In this document: piece by piece, positions 6,799 through 15,858 of the stretch
Layout of the letters: each line of letters begins with the position of its first letter
Position numbering within the stretch: position 1 is the first letter of the stretch
From: Crossiella sp. CA-258035
GTDB lineage: Bacteria; Actinomycetota; Actinomycetes; Mycobacteriales; Pseudonocardiaceae
Length of the DNA: 64,000 nt
Assembly (NCBI RefSeq): GCF_030064675.1
Contig: NZ_CP116413.1
Span: 5,116,001-5,180,000 of the forward strand
Reading direction: 5' to 3'
The notes under the pieces: model-generated
What the model was told of the DNA's origin: nothing
Databases searched by the model: none
What the model saw: only the letters and a program-made list of their open reading frames with translations
Program-made: the position numbers and the translations under genes

Positions 6799-9780
6799 GT
6801 GTCGACCCGCCTGTCCCCCGTGGTGTTAGCCGCCGCCCTGACCCTGCTCGCCCCCGCGCTACCGGCCGCCGCCGCCCAACCTGAGCTGACCCTGCGCTCG
6901 GCCGAGCTGAGCGTGGCCGTGGGTGCGGAGTTCCCCCGGGTGGTCAGCTACACCGACCGCCGCTCCGGCGCGGTGCTGCACGGCCGGTCCGCGCCGCTGA
7001 CCTCGCTGCGGCTCAACGGAACCGACTACCGGACCAGCGCCACTGCCCGCCCGGCCGGTGGTGCGATGCGGTACGCGCTGACCTTCCCCGACCTGCCCGG
7101 CGTGCGCCTGGCGGCGAGCCTGGCGCTCCAGGGGCGCACCGTGACCTTCCGGATCGACCAGGTGCGCGACACCCCGGCCTTCCGGGTGGGCACCATCGAC
7201 ATCCCCGGCCACGACCTGCTCACCGTGCGCGCCGCCGACCCCGCCGCGCAGGTGGCCGCGGCCAGGGTGGAGCTGAACAAGAACGGCAACGGCGACCGGA
7301 TCTACCCGGTCAACGCCCAGACCCAGCCGGACGCGCAGCCGCAGGGCTCGGCCTACGGCATGGTCAGCACCGGCACGCTGGCCGCCGCGATCGAGACCAA
7401 CTCCACCTACGACCAGGACGGCGGTCCGGGCGCGGATGAGAACGGCCGGATCTGGCGGCAGGCCAGGGCCACCGCGGACGGGCCCGCGGTGAGTGTCTGG
7501 AGTGGACGGTGGACGCACCGGGCCAAGGACGCGCCGGACACCGAGCCCGCGCCCTGGGCCAAGGTCACGCTGACCGGGGAGCGCAACGGCGACGGTGTGC
7601 TGGACTGGCAGGACGCGGCGATCGCCTTCCGGGACATCATGTGGCAGCCCAAGGGCTGGCAGCGCACCAAGGACCGGGTGGTGCAGCGGATCCCGTTCAA
7701 CATCGCCTCCTCGGCCACGCACCCGTTCACCCGCACCCTGGACGACACCAAGCGGGTCAACCTGGCCACCGACGGCCTCGGCCAGTTCGTGCTGCTCAAG
7801 GGCTACCAGTCGGAGGGCCACGACGCCGCGCACCCGGACTACGGCGGCCACTACAACGAGCGGGCGGGCGGCCTGCGCGGCCTGAACACCCTGCTGGAGA
7901 AGGGAAAGCGCTGGAACGCCGACTTCGGCGTGCACGTCAACGCGACCGAGTCCTACCCGGAGGCGAAGGCCTTCTCCGAGACGCTGGTGGACAAGAACAA
8001 CAAGCAGTGGGCCTGGATGGACCAGTCCTACCGGATCAACCAGCGCCGCGACCTGACCTCCGGCGACCTCGAGCGCAGGCTGGCCCAGCTCCAGCGGGAA
8101 ACCAAGGGCGGCTTGGACTTCCTGTACTTCGACGTGTTCCGGGAGACCGGCTGGACCGCGGACCGGTTGCAGCGCGAGGTGCGGCAGCTGGGCTGGGAGA
8201 TGGCCACCGAGTGGTCGCACCGGCTGGAGCGGGAGACGCTGTGGACGCACTGGGCCACCGACATCGACTACAGCAGTGAGACCCACCGCGGCATCAACTC
8301 CACCATCATCCGGCTGGCCCGCAACCACCAGAAGGACGTCTTCGTGCACCACCCGCTGCTGATGGGCGCGCGGATCGTGGAGTTCGAGGGCTGGACCGGC
8401 GAGACCGACTACCGGGCGTTCCTGGCCAACACCTTCGAGCAGAACCTGCCCACCAAGTACCTCCAGCACTTCCCGGTGCAGCGACTGTCCACTGTGGAGG
8501 CTGTGCTGGACGGCGGGCTGAAGGTGACCGCGCCCGGCGGCAAGCGCCAGTTCCACCAGGACGGAAGGCTGATCTATGACAACGGCGCCTATCTGCTGCC
8601 CTGGTCGCCTGCCGCACCGGACAAGGCATACCACTGGAGTCCCGCTGGTGGCACCAGCACCTGGGCCCTGCCGCCCGCACTGGCCAAGTGGCCCAGCCTC
8701 CAGCTGTACCGGCTCACCGACGACGGCCGTGCGCACGTCGGCGCGCTGCCGGTGCGCGACGGGAAGGTGACCATCACCGCCGACGCGCGCACCCCGTACC
8801 TGGTCACCGCCCAGACCCCCGCACCCGCGCCCAAGATGGGCTACGGCGAGGGCACGCCGACCGCCAACCCCGGCTTCGACTCCGGCGACCTCACCGGCTG
8901 GCGGCACAGCGGCGCGGTCAAGGTGGAGACCAACGACCGCGGGCAGCGCGAAGCCGTGGTGCGCGGCGGATCGGCCACGCTGAGCCAGCGGGCGCAGCTG
9001 CCGCCGGGTCAGTACGCGGCCTCGCTGATGGTGGAGGTCGAGCCCGGCAAGTCCAGGCCGGTCACCGTGTTCGCCGGTGACGAGGAAACCCGGCTGGACC
9101 GGTCCACGGTGACCAACATCGTGGCCTCCGAGGAGAAGAAGGGCACGAAGTCACAGCGGATCAGGGTGTTCTTCACCAGCACCGGTGGCACCGAGGTCGG
9201 CGTCCGGGTCGGCGAGGGTGACGCGGCGGTCCGGATAGACGACCTGCGGATCACCCAGGCCCCCGATCCCGGCAGCCGCTGGGACTTCGAGCGGGTCGAC
9301 CAGGGCTGGGGCCCGTTCGTGCCCGGCGGCGAGATCGCGCCCACCGACGCCCGCACCCACCTGGCCGAGAAGCACGCCCCGTTCACCCAGCGCGGCTGGA
9401 ATGGCAAGGCGGTGGACGACGTGATCGAGGGCGACTGGAGCCTGAAGTCCTTCGAGTACGCCGCGCACCTGGTCTACCGGACCACCCCGGCCACGGTCCG
9501 CTTCGAGCCGGGCCACCGCTACCGGGTGAGCTTCAGGTACGCGGCCGCGGGCGGCGCCTACAGCTGGGTGGTCGGCGAGGACGCAGCCGACGGCAAGCCG
9601 AGGGACGTCACGGTGACCCCGCTGCCGGCCCGCGCCGAGCCCGGCACGCACACGGTGGAGTTCACCGCGTCCAGCTCCGGGGACAGCTGGGTCGGGCTGC
9701 GCAGGGCGGTCGGCGGCGACGCGGAAGAGCTGTCTTTGGACGAGTTTGCGGTGTTCCATCTCGGCCCGGCGGGGCGGTGA
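6799..9780 (+). CDS. secreted endo-alpha-N-acetylgalactosaminidase, GH101 family
   Basis: 993 residues. A signal peptide ends at PAAAA-QPE. A mutarotase-like beta-sandwich comes first, then the GH101 catalytic barrel with LYFDVFRE (candidate nucleophile D445), ATEWSH (candidate acid/base E471), HWATDIDY and EGWTGETDYRAF, then two C-terminal carbohydrate-binding beta-sandwich modules (about 690-830 and 835-993). Family members release the core-1 disaccharide Gal-GalNAc from Ser/Thr of mucin-type glycoproteins. The GTG at 6799 is used because GGAGG lies 5 bases upstream; a GTG at 6787 overlaps that site and is less likely. No other sugar-utilisation genes are adjacent. Confidence 0.88.
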   Translation: MSTRLSPVVLAAALTLLAPALPAAAAQPELTLRSAELSVAVGAEFPRVVSYTDRRSGAVLHGRSAPLTSLRLNGTDYRTSATARPAGGAMRYALTFPDLPGVRLAASLALQGRTVTFRIDQVRDTPAFRVGTIDIPGHDLLTVRAADPAAQVAAARVELNKNGNGDRIYPVNAQTQPDAQPQGSAYGMVSTGTLAAAIETNSTYDQDGGPGADENGRIWRQARATADGPAVSVWSGRWTHRAKDAPDTEPAPWAKVTLTGERNGDGVLDWQDAAIAFRDIMWQPKGWQRTKDRVVQRIPFNIASSATHPFTRTLDDTKRVNLATDGLGQFVLLKGYQSEGHDAAHPDYGGHYNERAGGLRGLNTLLEKGKRWNADFGVHVNATESYPEAKAFSETLVDKNNKQWAWMDQSYRINQRRDLTSGDLERRLAQLQRETKGGLDFLYFDVFRETGWTADRLQREVRQLGWEMATEWSHRLERETLWTHWATDIDYSSETHRGINSTIIRLARNHQKDVFVHHPLLMGARIVEFEGWTGETDYRAFLANTFEQNLPTKYLQHFPVQRLSTVEAVLDGGLKVTAPGGKRQFHQDGRLIYDNGAYLLPWSPAAPDKAYHWSPAGGTSTWALPPALAKWPSLQLYRLTDDGRAHVGALPVRDGKVTITADARTPYLVTAQTPAPAPKMGYGEGTPTANPGFDSGDLTGWRHSGAVKVETNDRGQREAVVRGGSATLSQRAQLPPGQYAASLMVEVEPGKSRPVTVFAGDEETRLDRSTVTNIVASEEKKGTKSQRIRVFFTSTGGTEVGVRVGEGDAAVRIDDLRITQAPDPGSRWDFERVDQGWGPFVPGGEIAPTDARTHLAEKHAPFTQRGWNGKAVDDVIEGDWSLKSFEYAAHLVYRTTPATVRFEPGHRYRVSFRYAAAGGAYSWVVGEDAADGKPRDVTVTPLPARAEPGTHTVEFTASSSGDSWVGLRRAVGGDAEELSLDEFAVFHLGPAGR

Positions 9781-10439
9781 TCCAGAATGGCCCCGTGCGT
9801 GTCGTCATCGCTGAAGACCTCGTCCTGCTCCGCGACGGCCTGATCAGGCTGCTCCAGGCGCACGACTTCGAGGTGGTCGCTGCCGTGGACAACGGCCGTG
9901 ACCTGCTGGAAGCCCTCGTCAGGCATCGACCGGACGTGGCGGTCTGCGATGTGCGACTGCCACCGACGTTCACTGACGAGGGCCTCCGCGCCGCCATCGA
10001 GGCCCGGCGCAGGCTGCCGGGCCTGCCGGTGCTGATCCTGTCCCAGTACGTCGAGCAGCTCTACGCCCGCGAGCTGCTGTCGGACTCCGCGGGCGGCGTC
10101 GGCTACCTGCTCAAGGACCGGGTGGCCGACGTCGGGCAGTTCGTGGACGCGGTCCGGCGGGTCGCCGCGGGCGGCACCGCGATGGACCCAGACGTGATCG
10201 CCCAGCTGCTGGCCAGGCACTCCAGGGACAAGCCGGTCACCGCGCTCACCCCGCGCGAGCGCGAGGTGCTCAGCCTGATGGCCGAGGGCCGGTCCAACGC
10301 CGCCGTGGCCGCCCGGTTGTTCATCACCGAGAAGGCGGTCTCCAAGCACACCAACAACATCTTCAGCAAACTCGGCCTGCTGCCAGCCGAGGACGACAAC
10401 CGCAGGGTGCTCGCGGTGCTGGCCTACCTCAATGGCTGA
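9777..10439 (+). CDS. response regulator, NarL/LuxR type (orphan)
   Basis: 220 residues: receiver domain (VIAED, AVCDVRLP, YLLKDR) plus LuxR helix-turn-helix (TPREREVLSLMAEGRSN, then KAVSKHTNNIFSKLGL). No kinase gene is next to it. The GTG at 9777 overlaps the GH101 stop as GTGA; a second in-frame GTG at 9795 would give the typical receiver start (VRVVIAED), and neither has a clear ribosome site, so the first six residues are uncertain. It overlaps the next membrane protein gene by 8 bases, so those two are likely co-translated. Confidence 0.87.
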   Translation: MIQNGPVRVVIAEDLVLLRDGLIRLLQAHDFEVVAAVDNGRDLLEALVRHRPDVAVCDVRLPPTFTDEGLRAAIEARRRLPGLPVLILSQYVEQLYARELLSDSAGGVGYLLKDRVADVGQFVDAVRRVAAGGTAMDPDVIAQLLARHSRDKPVTALTPREREVLSLMAEGRSNAAVAARLFITEKAVSKHTNNIFSKLGLLPAEDDNRRVLAVLAYLNG

Positions 10440-10854
10440 CCCCGCGCGGCACATCCCGCTCTACGCCCGCCTCGCCCTGGCCGTGCTGCTCGGCGGCTTC
10501 GCGGCCGCACCCCTGGTCACCACGGTGCTGGTGGGGCTGTTCGCGGACACCGTCTGGCTGTGGGTGGTCGTGCTCGGCGCGCTGGCCCTGGCCGTGCTGT
10601 GGCTGCTGTGCTGGGCACTGGCCGCCGCCACGCCCACGGTCACCCCGCGCACCGCGACCCCGGCGGGCCGCCGCGGCTGGGCGCTGGTGATCGCCCCGGC
10701 CGCGGCGGCGCTGTCGGTGCTGCTGTGGCTGCCGATCGACCTGCTGGGGCTGGTCAACGGCCTGGAAGCCATCCCGCTCGGCCTCGTCGGCGGGCTCGGG
10801 CTCGGGCTGACGGTGCTGGTGGACTGGCTGCTGGCCCGGCGGGTCACTGGTTGA
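10432..10854 (+). CDS. small four-helix membrane protein of unknown function
   Basis: 140 residues with four hydrophobic helices (about 13-37, 42-63, 83-103 and 110-133) and little else; no motif recognised. It begins inside the end of the response regulator gene (8-base overlap) and its end overlaps, tail to tail, the stop of the leftward gene at 10844. The overlap suggests a link with the regulator, either as a membrane partner or a target. Confidence 0.65.
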   Translation: MADPARHIPLYARLALAVLLGGFAAAPLVTTVLVGLFADTVWLWVVVLGALALAVLWLLCWALAAATPTVTPRTATPAGRRGWALVIAPAAAALSVLLWLPIDLLGLVNGLEAIPLGLVGGLGLGLTVLVDWLLARRVTG

Positions 10855-12289
10855 TGAACCAGCCGAAGGCGTCGTGCACCTCTTTGTCGGACTCGGTGAC
10901 GTAGACCTGGGAGGGCGGCGGGCCGTCGTTGAAGATGGTCCGGTAGTGCAGCACCCTGGGGCAGACCGAACCGCCGACCTCCACCTTGGCGTCCACCACC
11001 CGCTTGCCGGTGCGCAGCTCGTAGGCCCGCACCGGGATGGCGATCTTGTGGAAGGCCACGCTGTGCGGGACCCGGGGCAGCATCTTGTTCTGGTACAGGC
11101 AGCTGCGCACCATCGCGCCGTACTCCTTCCGGCCTGCGCAGACCACCAGCACCGCCTGAGTGGGGTCCTCGGTCTTCCACTCGCCGGGCAGCCTGCCGGT
11201 GTACTCGCCCTCACCGGCCATGATCGCCCGGTTGGTGCCCTTGCCGTAGGGCGGGGCCGCGCTGTACTGCGCGGGGCTGGCGCAGTAAGCGGACTTGGAG
11301 CCGCGGAGCAGGCCGCGCACGTTGTCCAGCTCGATGGCCAGGGTCGCCTTGCGCACGCCCTCCTCGGCCCGGCCGGTGAGCTCGTGGCCGGGGTACTGGT
11401 CGATCAGCTGCTGGTACTGCGCCTTGGCCTGCGCCCACTGCTTGCCGTCCATGATCAGGTCCCCACACTCGGCCAGCGCGAGCGGCGCGTGCTTGTCCAC
11501 CACCTCGGCGGCGCGGTCCAGGGTGTTCTTGGTGGCCTGCCGCTGCCGCAGCCAGGTGGTGACCACCACGGTGTGGCACGGACTCTTCGCGGGCAGGCTC
11601 CCGAGGAAGGCGTTGAGCACGGTGTCGGTCATCTTCTCGTGGCCCGGCAGGTTGGCCAGCACGTTGGCCAGCTCGTCGAACCCGGCCTTGAGCGCCTCGG
11701 TGTTCCCGGTCAGCGCCGCGGTGAGCTTGTCAGCGGAGCGCCGCAACCGCTGACAAGCATCCGCGGTCTGCTCCCCGCGCACGGTCAGCGGCGCATCGGC
11801 CACCCGGTGCCCGAACCCGACCTGGTCCAACGCGGACAACGCCTGCCCGCAGTCCCCGCGTTCCTTGGCCGCCGTGACCTCCCGCTCGATCCCGGCCGCG
11901 TCGAACCGCAGAAACCCGACCACCAGCAGCACCACCAGCGCGGTCGCCAGCGCCCACAGCCGCTGGCCCTTGCGCACCACCGGCTCGGCGCGGCGGGCCA
12001 AGAACCAGCCGTGCCAGACCAGCAGCAGCCACCAGCCGAGCAGCGTGAACTCCAGCCAGGTCTCCCGGACCGTCCCGGCCTGCGCCGCGACCAGGGCCAG
12101 AGTGATCAGCAGTGTGATCACGCCGAGCCTGACCCTGCGCATCAGGAAGTAGCCGACGCTCAGCAGGGAGGCGTTGCCCAGCGCCACCGCCAACGGGTCC
12201 TGCGGGCGGGGCGGGGGCGGCGGCTCCGGGGCCCAGCCCGGTTCCGGCGCGGGGGCTGGCTCCGGCACCGGGAGTGTCGGGTAGTCCAT
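10844..12289 (-). CDS. membrane-anchored protein with helical repeat region
   Basis: 481 residues. A Pro-rich N-terminus (about 30 residues) is followed by hydrophobic helices at about 40-105 and 112-128, then a long soluble part that includes TPR-like helices (KQWAQAKAQYQQLIDQYPGH) and a Cys-containing C-terminal beta-rich domain with a late motif VCPRVLHY. This looks like a conserved actinobacterial envelope protein whose C-terminal domain is extracytoplasmic. I do not recognise its function. The ATG at 12289 is taken as start. Confidence 0.7.
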   Translation of the reverse strand: MDYPTLPVPEPAPAPEPGWAPEPPPPPRPQDPLAVALGNASLLSVGYFLMRRVRLGVITLLITLALVAAQAGTVRETWLEFTLLGWWLLLVWHGWFLARRAEPVVRKGQRLWALATALVVLLVVGFLRFDAAGIEREVTAAKERGDCGQALSALDQVGFGHRVADAPLTVRGEQTADACQRLRRSADKLTAALTGNTEALKAGFDELANVLANLPGHEKMTDTVLNAFLGSLPAKSPCHTVVVTTWLRQRQATKNTLDRAAEVVDKHAPLALAECGDLIMDGKQWAQAKAQYQQLIDQYPGHELTGRAEEGVRKATLAIELDNVRGLLRGSKSAYCASPAQYSAAPPYGKGTNRAIMAGEGEYTGRLPGEWKTEDPTQAVLVVCAGRKEYGAMVRSCLYQNKMLPRVPHSVAFHKIAIPVRAYELRTGKRVVDAKVEVGGSVCPRVLHYRTIFNDGPPPSQVYVTESDKEVHDAFGWFINQ

Positions 12290-12392
12290 CGGGCTCCTCC
12301 GTCGCGGATCGGGCTGTTGCCGTCACTGATTGTGGACACCAGCCTGGGGAGCCCTCCCCGGTTTTGGCCAACTCGTGACAGCAAGCTGCCGT

Positions 12393-12851
12393 TCAGCCCA
12401 GCAGCTCCGCCAACCGCGCCAGGAACACCCGCTGTCCCTTGACCAGCTTCACCGCCGCGGTCTCCAGGTCGAACCAGGCCACCCGGTCCAGCTCCGGGAA
12501 CTCCGCGAACTTCCCCGACCGCGGCGGCCACTCCATCCGGAAGGTCCCCGGCACCACCCGGTCCAGGTCCACCGAACCCTCCACCGCCCACACCGCGACC
12601 ACCTTCGCCGACTGCCGCGCCTGGCCCAGCGGCAGCAGCTCCCCCTCCGGCGCGGGCAGCCCGAGCTCCTCCAGGAACTCCCGCCGGGCCGCGGCCTCCG
12701 GCGCCTCGTCCTCGGTGTGCTCGCCCTTGGGGATGGACCAGGCCGCCTCGTCCTTGCTCGCCCAGAACGGGCCGCCCATGTGTCCGAGCAGGACTTCCAC
12801 CCCGTTCTCGCCCCTGCGGTGGACCAGGATGCCCGCACTTCGCCGCGTCAC
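12393..12851 (-). CDS. Nudix hydrolase
   Basis: 152 residues with a perfect Nudix box: the G opens GEHTEDE, the next glutamate and the REFLEELGL core fit GX5EX7REUXEEXGU. The surrounding segments (AGILVHRR, AAWSIPKGEH, ELDRVAWFDLETA) match the small NTP/ADP-sugar hydrolase type, probably house-cleaning. The GTG at 12851 has no Shine-Dalgarno site, but a TACCCT -10 hexamer lies exactly 6 bases upstream (12858-12863), the signature of a leaderless transcript. Divergent from the next gene. Confidence 0.86.
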   Translation of the reverse strand: MTRRSAGILVHRRGENGVEVLLGHMGGPFWASKDEAAWSIPKGEHTEDEAPEAAARREFLEELGLPAPEGELLPLGQARQSAKVVAVWAVEGSVDLDRVVPGTFRMEWPPRSGKFAEFPELDRVAWFDLETAAVKLVKGQRVFLARLAELLG

Positions 12852-12904
12852 CGGAACAGGGTAGAGCCGTCGACTACGCTTTCGGCGGAACTGGAGGGGG
12901 CAGG

Positions 12905-13348
12905 GTGTCCGACGATCTTCTCCGGCCGACGATTCGCACGTCAGCCGGGACCGCACGGCCGTGGCGGGTGAGCAGCCAGGCCTATGTCGCGTTCTTCGGC
13001 GGCGTGCTGGCGGTCACCACCATCGCCTTTCTCAACTCCGGCAAGCTGGGCATGGCCGCCCGCGAGCGCCGGCTGGTGCTGCTGATCGGCGGGGTGGCGC
13101 TGGCCACGGAGCTCGTGCTGGCGCACCTGATCGCCGACCTGGTGGCGCTCAACGCGCTGCGGCTGATCATCCGCGCGGTGGCGTTGCTCGGCTACTTCGC
13201 CCAGGCCCGCCTCCAGCACACCGCGGAGCGGGTGTTCCAGCTGCGCGGCGGTGAGCACGCCTCGCTGTGGGGACCCGGCTTCGGCGCGGTGTTCGGCTGC
13301 GGCGTCCCGGAGGCGCTGCTGGTGGCCGTGGTGGTGTGGACGGCATGA
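12905..13348 (+). CDS. small membrane protein, first gene of the TPR/AAA cassette
   Basis: 147 residues with about four hydrophobic segments (about 25-45, 58-75, 78-100 and 125-146). The GTG at 12905 follows a strong GGAGGGGG site. Its TGA overlaps the ATG of the TPR gene (ATGA), and that gene in turn overlaps the AAA ATPase, so the three form one coupled unit. No family recognised; it is probably the membrane component of whatever the ATPase remodels. Confidence 0.7.
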   Translation: MSDDLLRPTIRTSAGTARPWRVSSQAYVAFFGGVLAVTTIAFLNSGKLGMAARERRLVLLIGGVALATELVLAHLIADLVALNALRLIIRAVALLGYFAQARLQHTAERVFQLRGGEHASLWGPGFGAVFGCGVPEALLVAVVVWTA

Positions 13349-14205
13349 GCGAGGAGACCTTCGCGCTGGTGCGGCACTGGATGTCGGTGCGCCAGCCCGA
13401 GCGCGCGCTCGACGCGCTGGCCCAGCTGCCCGGTGAGGACGCGGTCGGCTACCCGGCCACGGTGTTCCGGGCCAGCGCGCTGTGGATGCTGGACCGCAAC
13501 GAGGAGGCGGCCCGGGTCGCCGCCGACGGCATCAGCCGGTTCGGGCCGGACCTGCCGCTGCTGCAGGTGCTCGGCAACACCCGGCACGAGCTGGGCCAGT
13601 GGCCGGCGGCCGAGGAGGCGCTGCTGGCCGCGCTGCACCAGGACCCGGAACAGCCGCAGCTGCTCTGCGACTACGCGCGGCTGTGCCTGTCCGCCGGGCA
13701 GGTGGACAAGGCGGAGCGGCTGGTCGCGCGGGCCGCACACCACGATCCGCACCTGGAGGCGGCCGGCCAGGTCCGGGCGATGATCGCGCTGGCCCGCGGC
13801 CAGGACGCCGAGGCGGTGCGGCACAGCGCGGACACCCTGGCGCAGGACCCGGACTCCACCGCGGCGCGGGCCATGCACGGCAACGCCGCGGCCCAGACCG
13901 GGGACGTGGACCAGGCCTACCGGTCCTTCCGGGCGGCCGCGGCCGCCGAACCCGGCAACGCCGCCTACGTCGCGGCCGCCCGCGAGGCCAGGGTGGCCGC
14001 GCACCCGGCGCTGCGGCCGCTGCGGCTGATGTACCGGATCGGGCCGATGAAGCTGTGGCTGGGCTTCATGCTGGTGCTGCTGGGCCTGCGCGCGGCCGGG
14101 TTGCTGCCGCTGGCCCTCGGGCTGACCGTGATCTGGGTCCTCTACTGCGTCTACTCGTGGGTGGCGCCGCCGCTGGTGCGCCGCTGGTTGGAGCGGAACC
14201 GATGA
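13345..14205 (+). CDS. TPR protein with C-terminal membrane anchor
   Basis: 286 residues. About six TPR-type helical pairs span residues 5-225 (for example WMLDRNEEAARVAADGI and ALHQDPEQPQLLCDYARLCL), then two hydrophobic helices at about 236-270 and a basic tail. A protein-interaction platform tethered to the cytoplasmic face of the membrane is the simplest reading. Start and stop both overlap their neighbours by ATGA, placing it between the small membrane protein and the AAA ATPase. Confidence 0.78.
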   Translation: MSEETFALVRHWMSVRQPERALDALAQLPGEDAVGYPATVFRASALWMLDRNEEAARVAADGISRFGPDLPLLQVLGNTRHELGQWPAAEEALLAALHQDPEQPQLLCDYARLCLSAGQVDKAERLVARAAHHDPHLEAAGQVRAMIALARGQDAEAVRHSADTLAQDPDSTAARAMHGNAAAQTGDVDQAYRSFRAAAAAEPGNAAYVAAAREARVAAHPALRPLRLMYRIGPMKLWLGFMLVLLGLRAAGLLPLALGLTVIWVLYCVYSWVAPPLVRRWLERNR

Positions 14206-15452
14206 GCGAGCACCGGATCGAGTCGCTGCGCCGCGCGGTCGCGGCCAGTCCGGAGGACCCCATGCTGCGGCTGATGCTGGCCGAGGAGCTGGCGAACGCG
14301 GGCCAGACTTCAGCGGCGCTGGACGAGTACGACTGGCTGCTGCACCACGACGCCGACCTCACCGAGTCGTTGGTGCACATCGGCGAGCTGGCCGCGGCCG
14401 AGCAGCGGCTGCCGCTGCTGCGCGCCTGCCTGGAACACGCCAGGCAGGCCGGGATCGTGGAGGGCGTCGGCAAGCTGCAACGGCTGGTCGACGAGCTGCT
14501 CACCGCGCGCGGCGCGATCAGGGTCACCGCCGAGGGGCGTGCCGGTGAGCGGCCGGAGGGTCCGGCGGCGCGGGCGGAAACGCTGACCTTCGACCAGATC
14601 GGCGGCATGACCGAGGTCAAGCAGCTGATCCACCGCATGATCATCCTGCCGCTGTCCCGGCCGGAGCTCTACGCCAAGTACGGCCGCCGCACCGGTGGCG
14701 GCGTGCTGCTGTACGGGCCGCCCGGCTGCGGCAAGACCATGATGGCCCGTGCCACCGCCGGGGAGTGCGGGCTGCCGTTCGTCAACGTCCGGATCGAGGA
14801 CGTGATGGACCCCTACCTCGGGGTGTCCGAGCAGAACCTGCACGCCGCCTTCGAGACCGCCCGCGCCCAGGCGCCCTGCGTGCTGTTCCTGGACGAGCTG
14901 GACGCGCTGGCCTTCGCCCGGCACAAGCACCACGGCTCCGACGCCCGCCGGCTGGTGGACGTGCTGTTGCAGGAGCTGGACGCGATCGGCTCGGACAACG
15001 ACGGGGTGCTGGTGCTGGCCGCCACCAACGCGCCGTGGGACGTGGACGAGGCGATGCTGCGACCCGGCCGGTTCGACCGGGTGGTGTTCGTGCCGCCGCC
15101 GGATGCCCCGGCCCGCGCGGAGATCCTGCGTGTGCTGCTGGCCGCCGCGCCCACCGACGGCGTGGACCCCGGCAGGCTGGCCGAGCCGACCGCGCTGTTC
15201 AGCGGCGCGGACCTGCGCGCGGTCACCGAGCGCGCGATCGACGCGGTGATCGACGAGGCGCTGCGCACCGGCGCGGAGCCACCGCTGCGGATGGCCCACC
15301 TGGAACAGGCCCTCGCCCAGGTTCGTCCGTCCACTGTGGACTGGCTGGTGCGGGCCAAGGCGTACGTGGAGTTCGCCAACCAGTCCGAGCGCTACTCCGA
15401 TGTGGCCGAGTACCTGGCGGCCAAGGAGGTCCGGCGCAGGCTCAGCCGGTGA
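14202..15452 (+). CDS. TPR-AAA+ ATPase, Cdc48/SpoVK-like
   Basis: 416 residues. N-terminal helical repeats (about 1-100), then one classical AAA module: GPPGCGKT Walker A from about residue 172, CVLFLDELDA Walker B, second region of homology NAPWDVDEAMLRPGRFDR with both arginine fingers, and the C-terminal lid. No protease or membrane segment is present, so it is an unfoldase or remodelling ATPase, presumably a hexamer acting through the TPR partner encoded just upstream (ATGA overlap). Substrate unknown. It resembles the N-terminal-repeat AAA proteins seen beside secretion or inclusion systems, but no secretion genes are adjacent. Confidence 0.86.
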   Translation: MSEHRIESLRRAVAASPEDPMLRLMLAEELANAGQTSAALDEYDWLLHHDADLTESLVHIGELAAAEQRLPLLRACLEHARQAGIVEGVGKLQRLVDELLTARGAIRVTAEGRAGERPEGPAARAETLTFDQIGGMTEVKQLIHRMIILPLSRPELYAKYGRRTGGGVLLYGPPGCGKTMMARATAGECGLPFVNVRIEDVMDPYLGVSEQNLHAAFETARAQAPCVLFLDELDALAFARHKHHGSDARRLVDVLLQELDAIGSDNDGVLVLAATNAPWDVDEAMLRPGRFDRVVFVPPPDAPARAEILRVLLAAAPTDGVDPGRLAEPTALFSGADLRAVTERAIDAVIDEALRTGAEPPLRMAHLEQALAQVRPSTVDWLVRAKAYVEFANQSERYSDVAEYLAAKEVRRRLSR

Positions 15453-15858
15453 CCCGCCGGAACACGGTGGCGATGGTGAAGTCCTTGTGCGGCCCGGCCA
15501 CCTCGTAGGAGATGTGGAAGGTGTCCGGGTCGGCCAGCCGGTAGTGGCCGGTGTAGACGTCCGCGCCGCACAGGTGGGTGGCCGCCTCGGCGTCCGGGCG
15601 CAGGGTGTGCATGATCCGGCCGTCCGGGAAGCAGACCTGGAGCGCCTCGCCGTCGAGCCGGTAGCGGTACTCGCGGTAGGCGGGCCCGGTGTAGCCGGCG
15701 TCCAGGGTGAGCGTGCCGTCCTCGCGGTAGTGCAGCTCGTCTGCTCCGGCGGGCTGGAACCGGGCCAAGCCGCTCGCGGTGCCCTGCCCGGTGATCACCC
15801 GGCTGAACCGCCATTCGCCGGGCAGCGCGGCGAACAGCTGCTGCGCGCTGACGTTCAC
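15442..15858 (-). CDS. DUF6314-type protein
   Basis: 138-residue beta-rich protein (PGEWRFSRVI, YREYRYRLDGEALQVCFPDGR, HLCGADVYTGHY) resembling a small lipocalin-like barrel. The GTG at 15858 has AGGAGG about 5 bases upstream and overlaps the stop of the monooxygenase gene (GTGA), so it is co-translated with that enzyme. Such DUF6314 proteins commonly sit beside oxidoreductases; binding a small hydrophobic ligand is a guess from the fold. Confidence 0.72.
   Translation of the reverse strand: MNVSAQQLFAALPGEWRFSRVITGQGTASGLARFQPAGADELHYREDGTLTLDAGYTGPAYREYRYRLDGEALQVCFPDGRIMHTLRPDAEAATHLCGADVYTGHYRLADPDTFHISYEVAGPHKDFTIATVFRRVTG

Noticed and set aside
6859-8907. 682-codon minus-strand frame inside the GH101 gene
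   Set aside because: Repeated Gly/Val/Arg/His runs and no family match; the plus strand has clear GH101 motifs.
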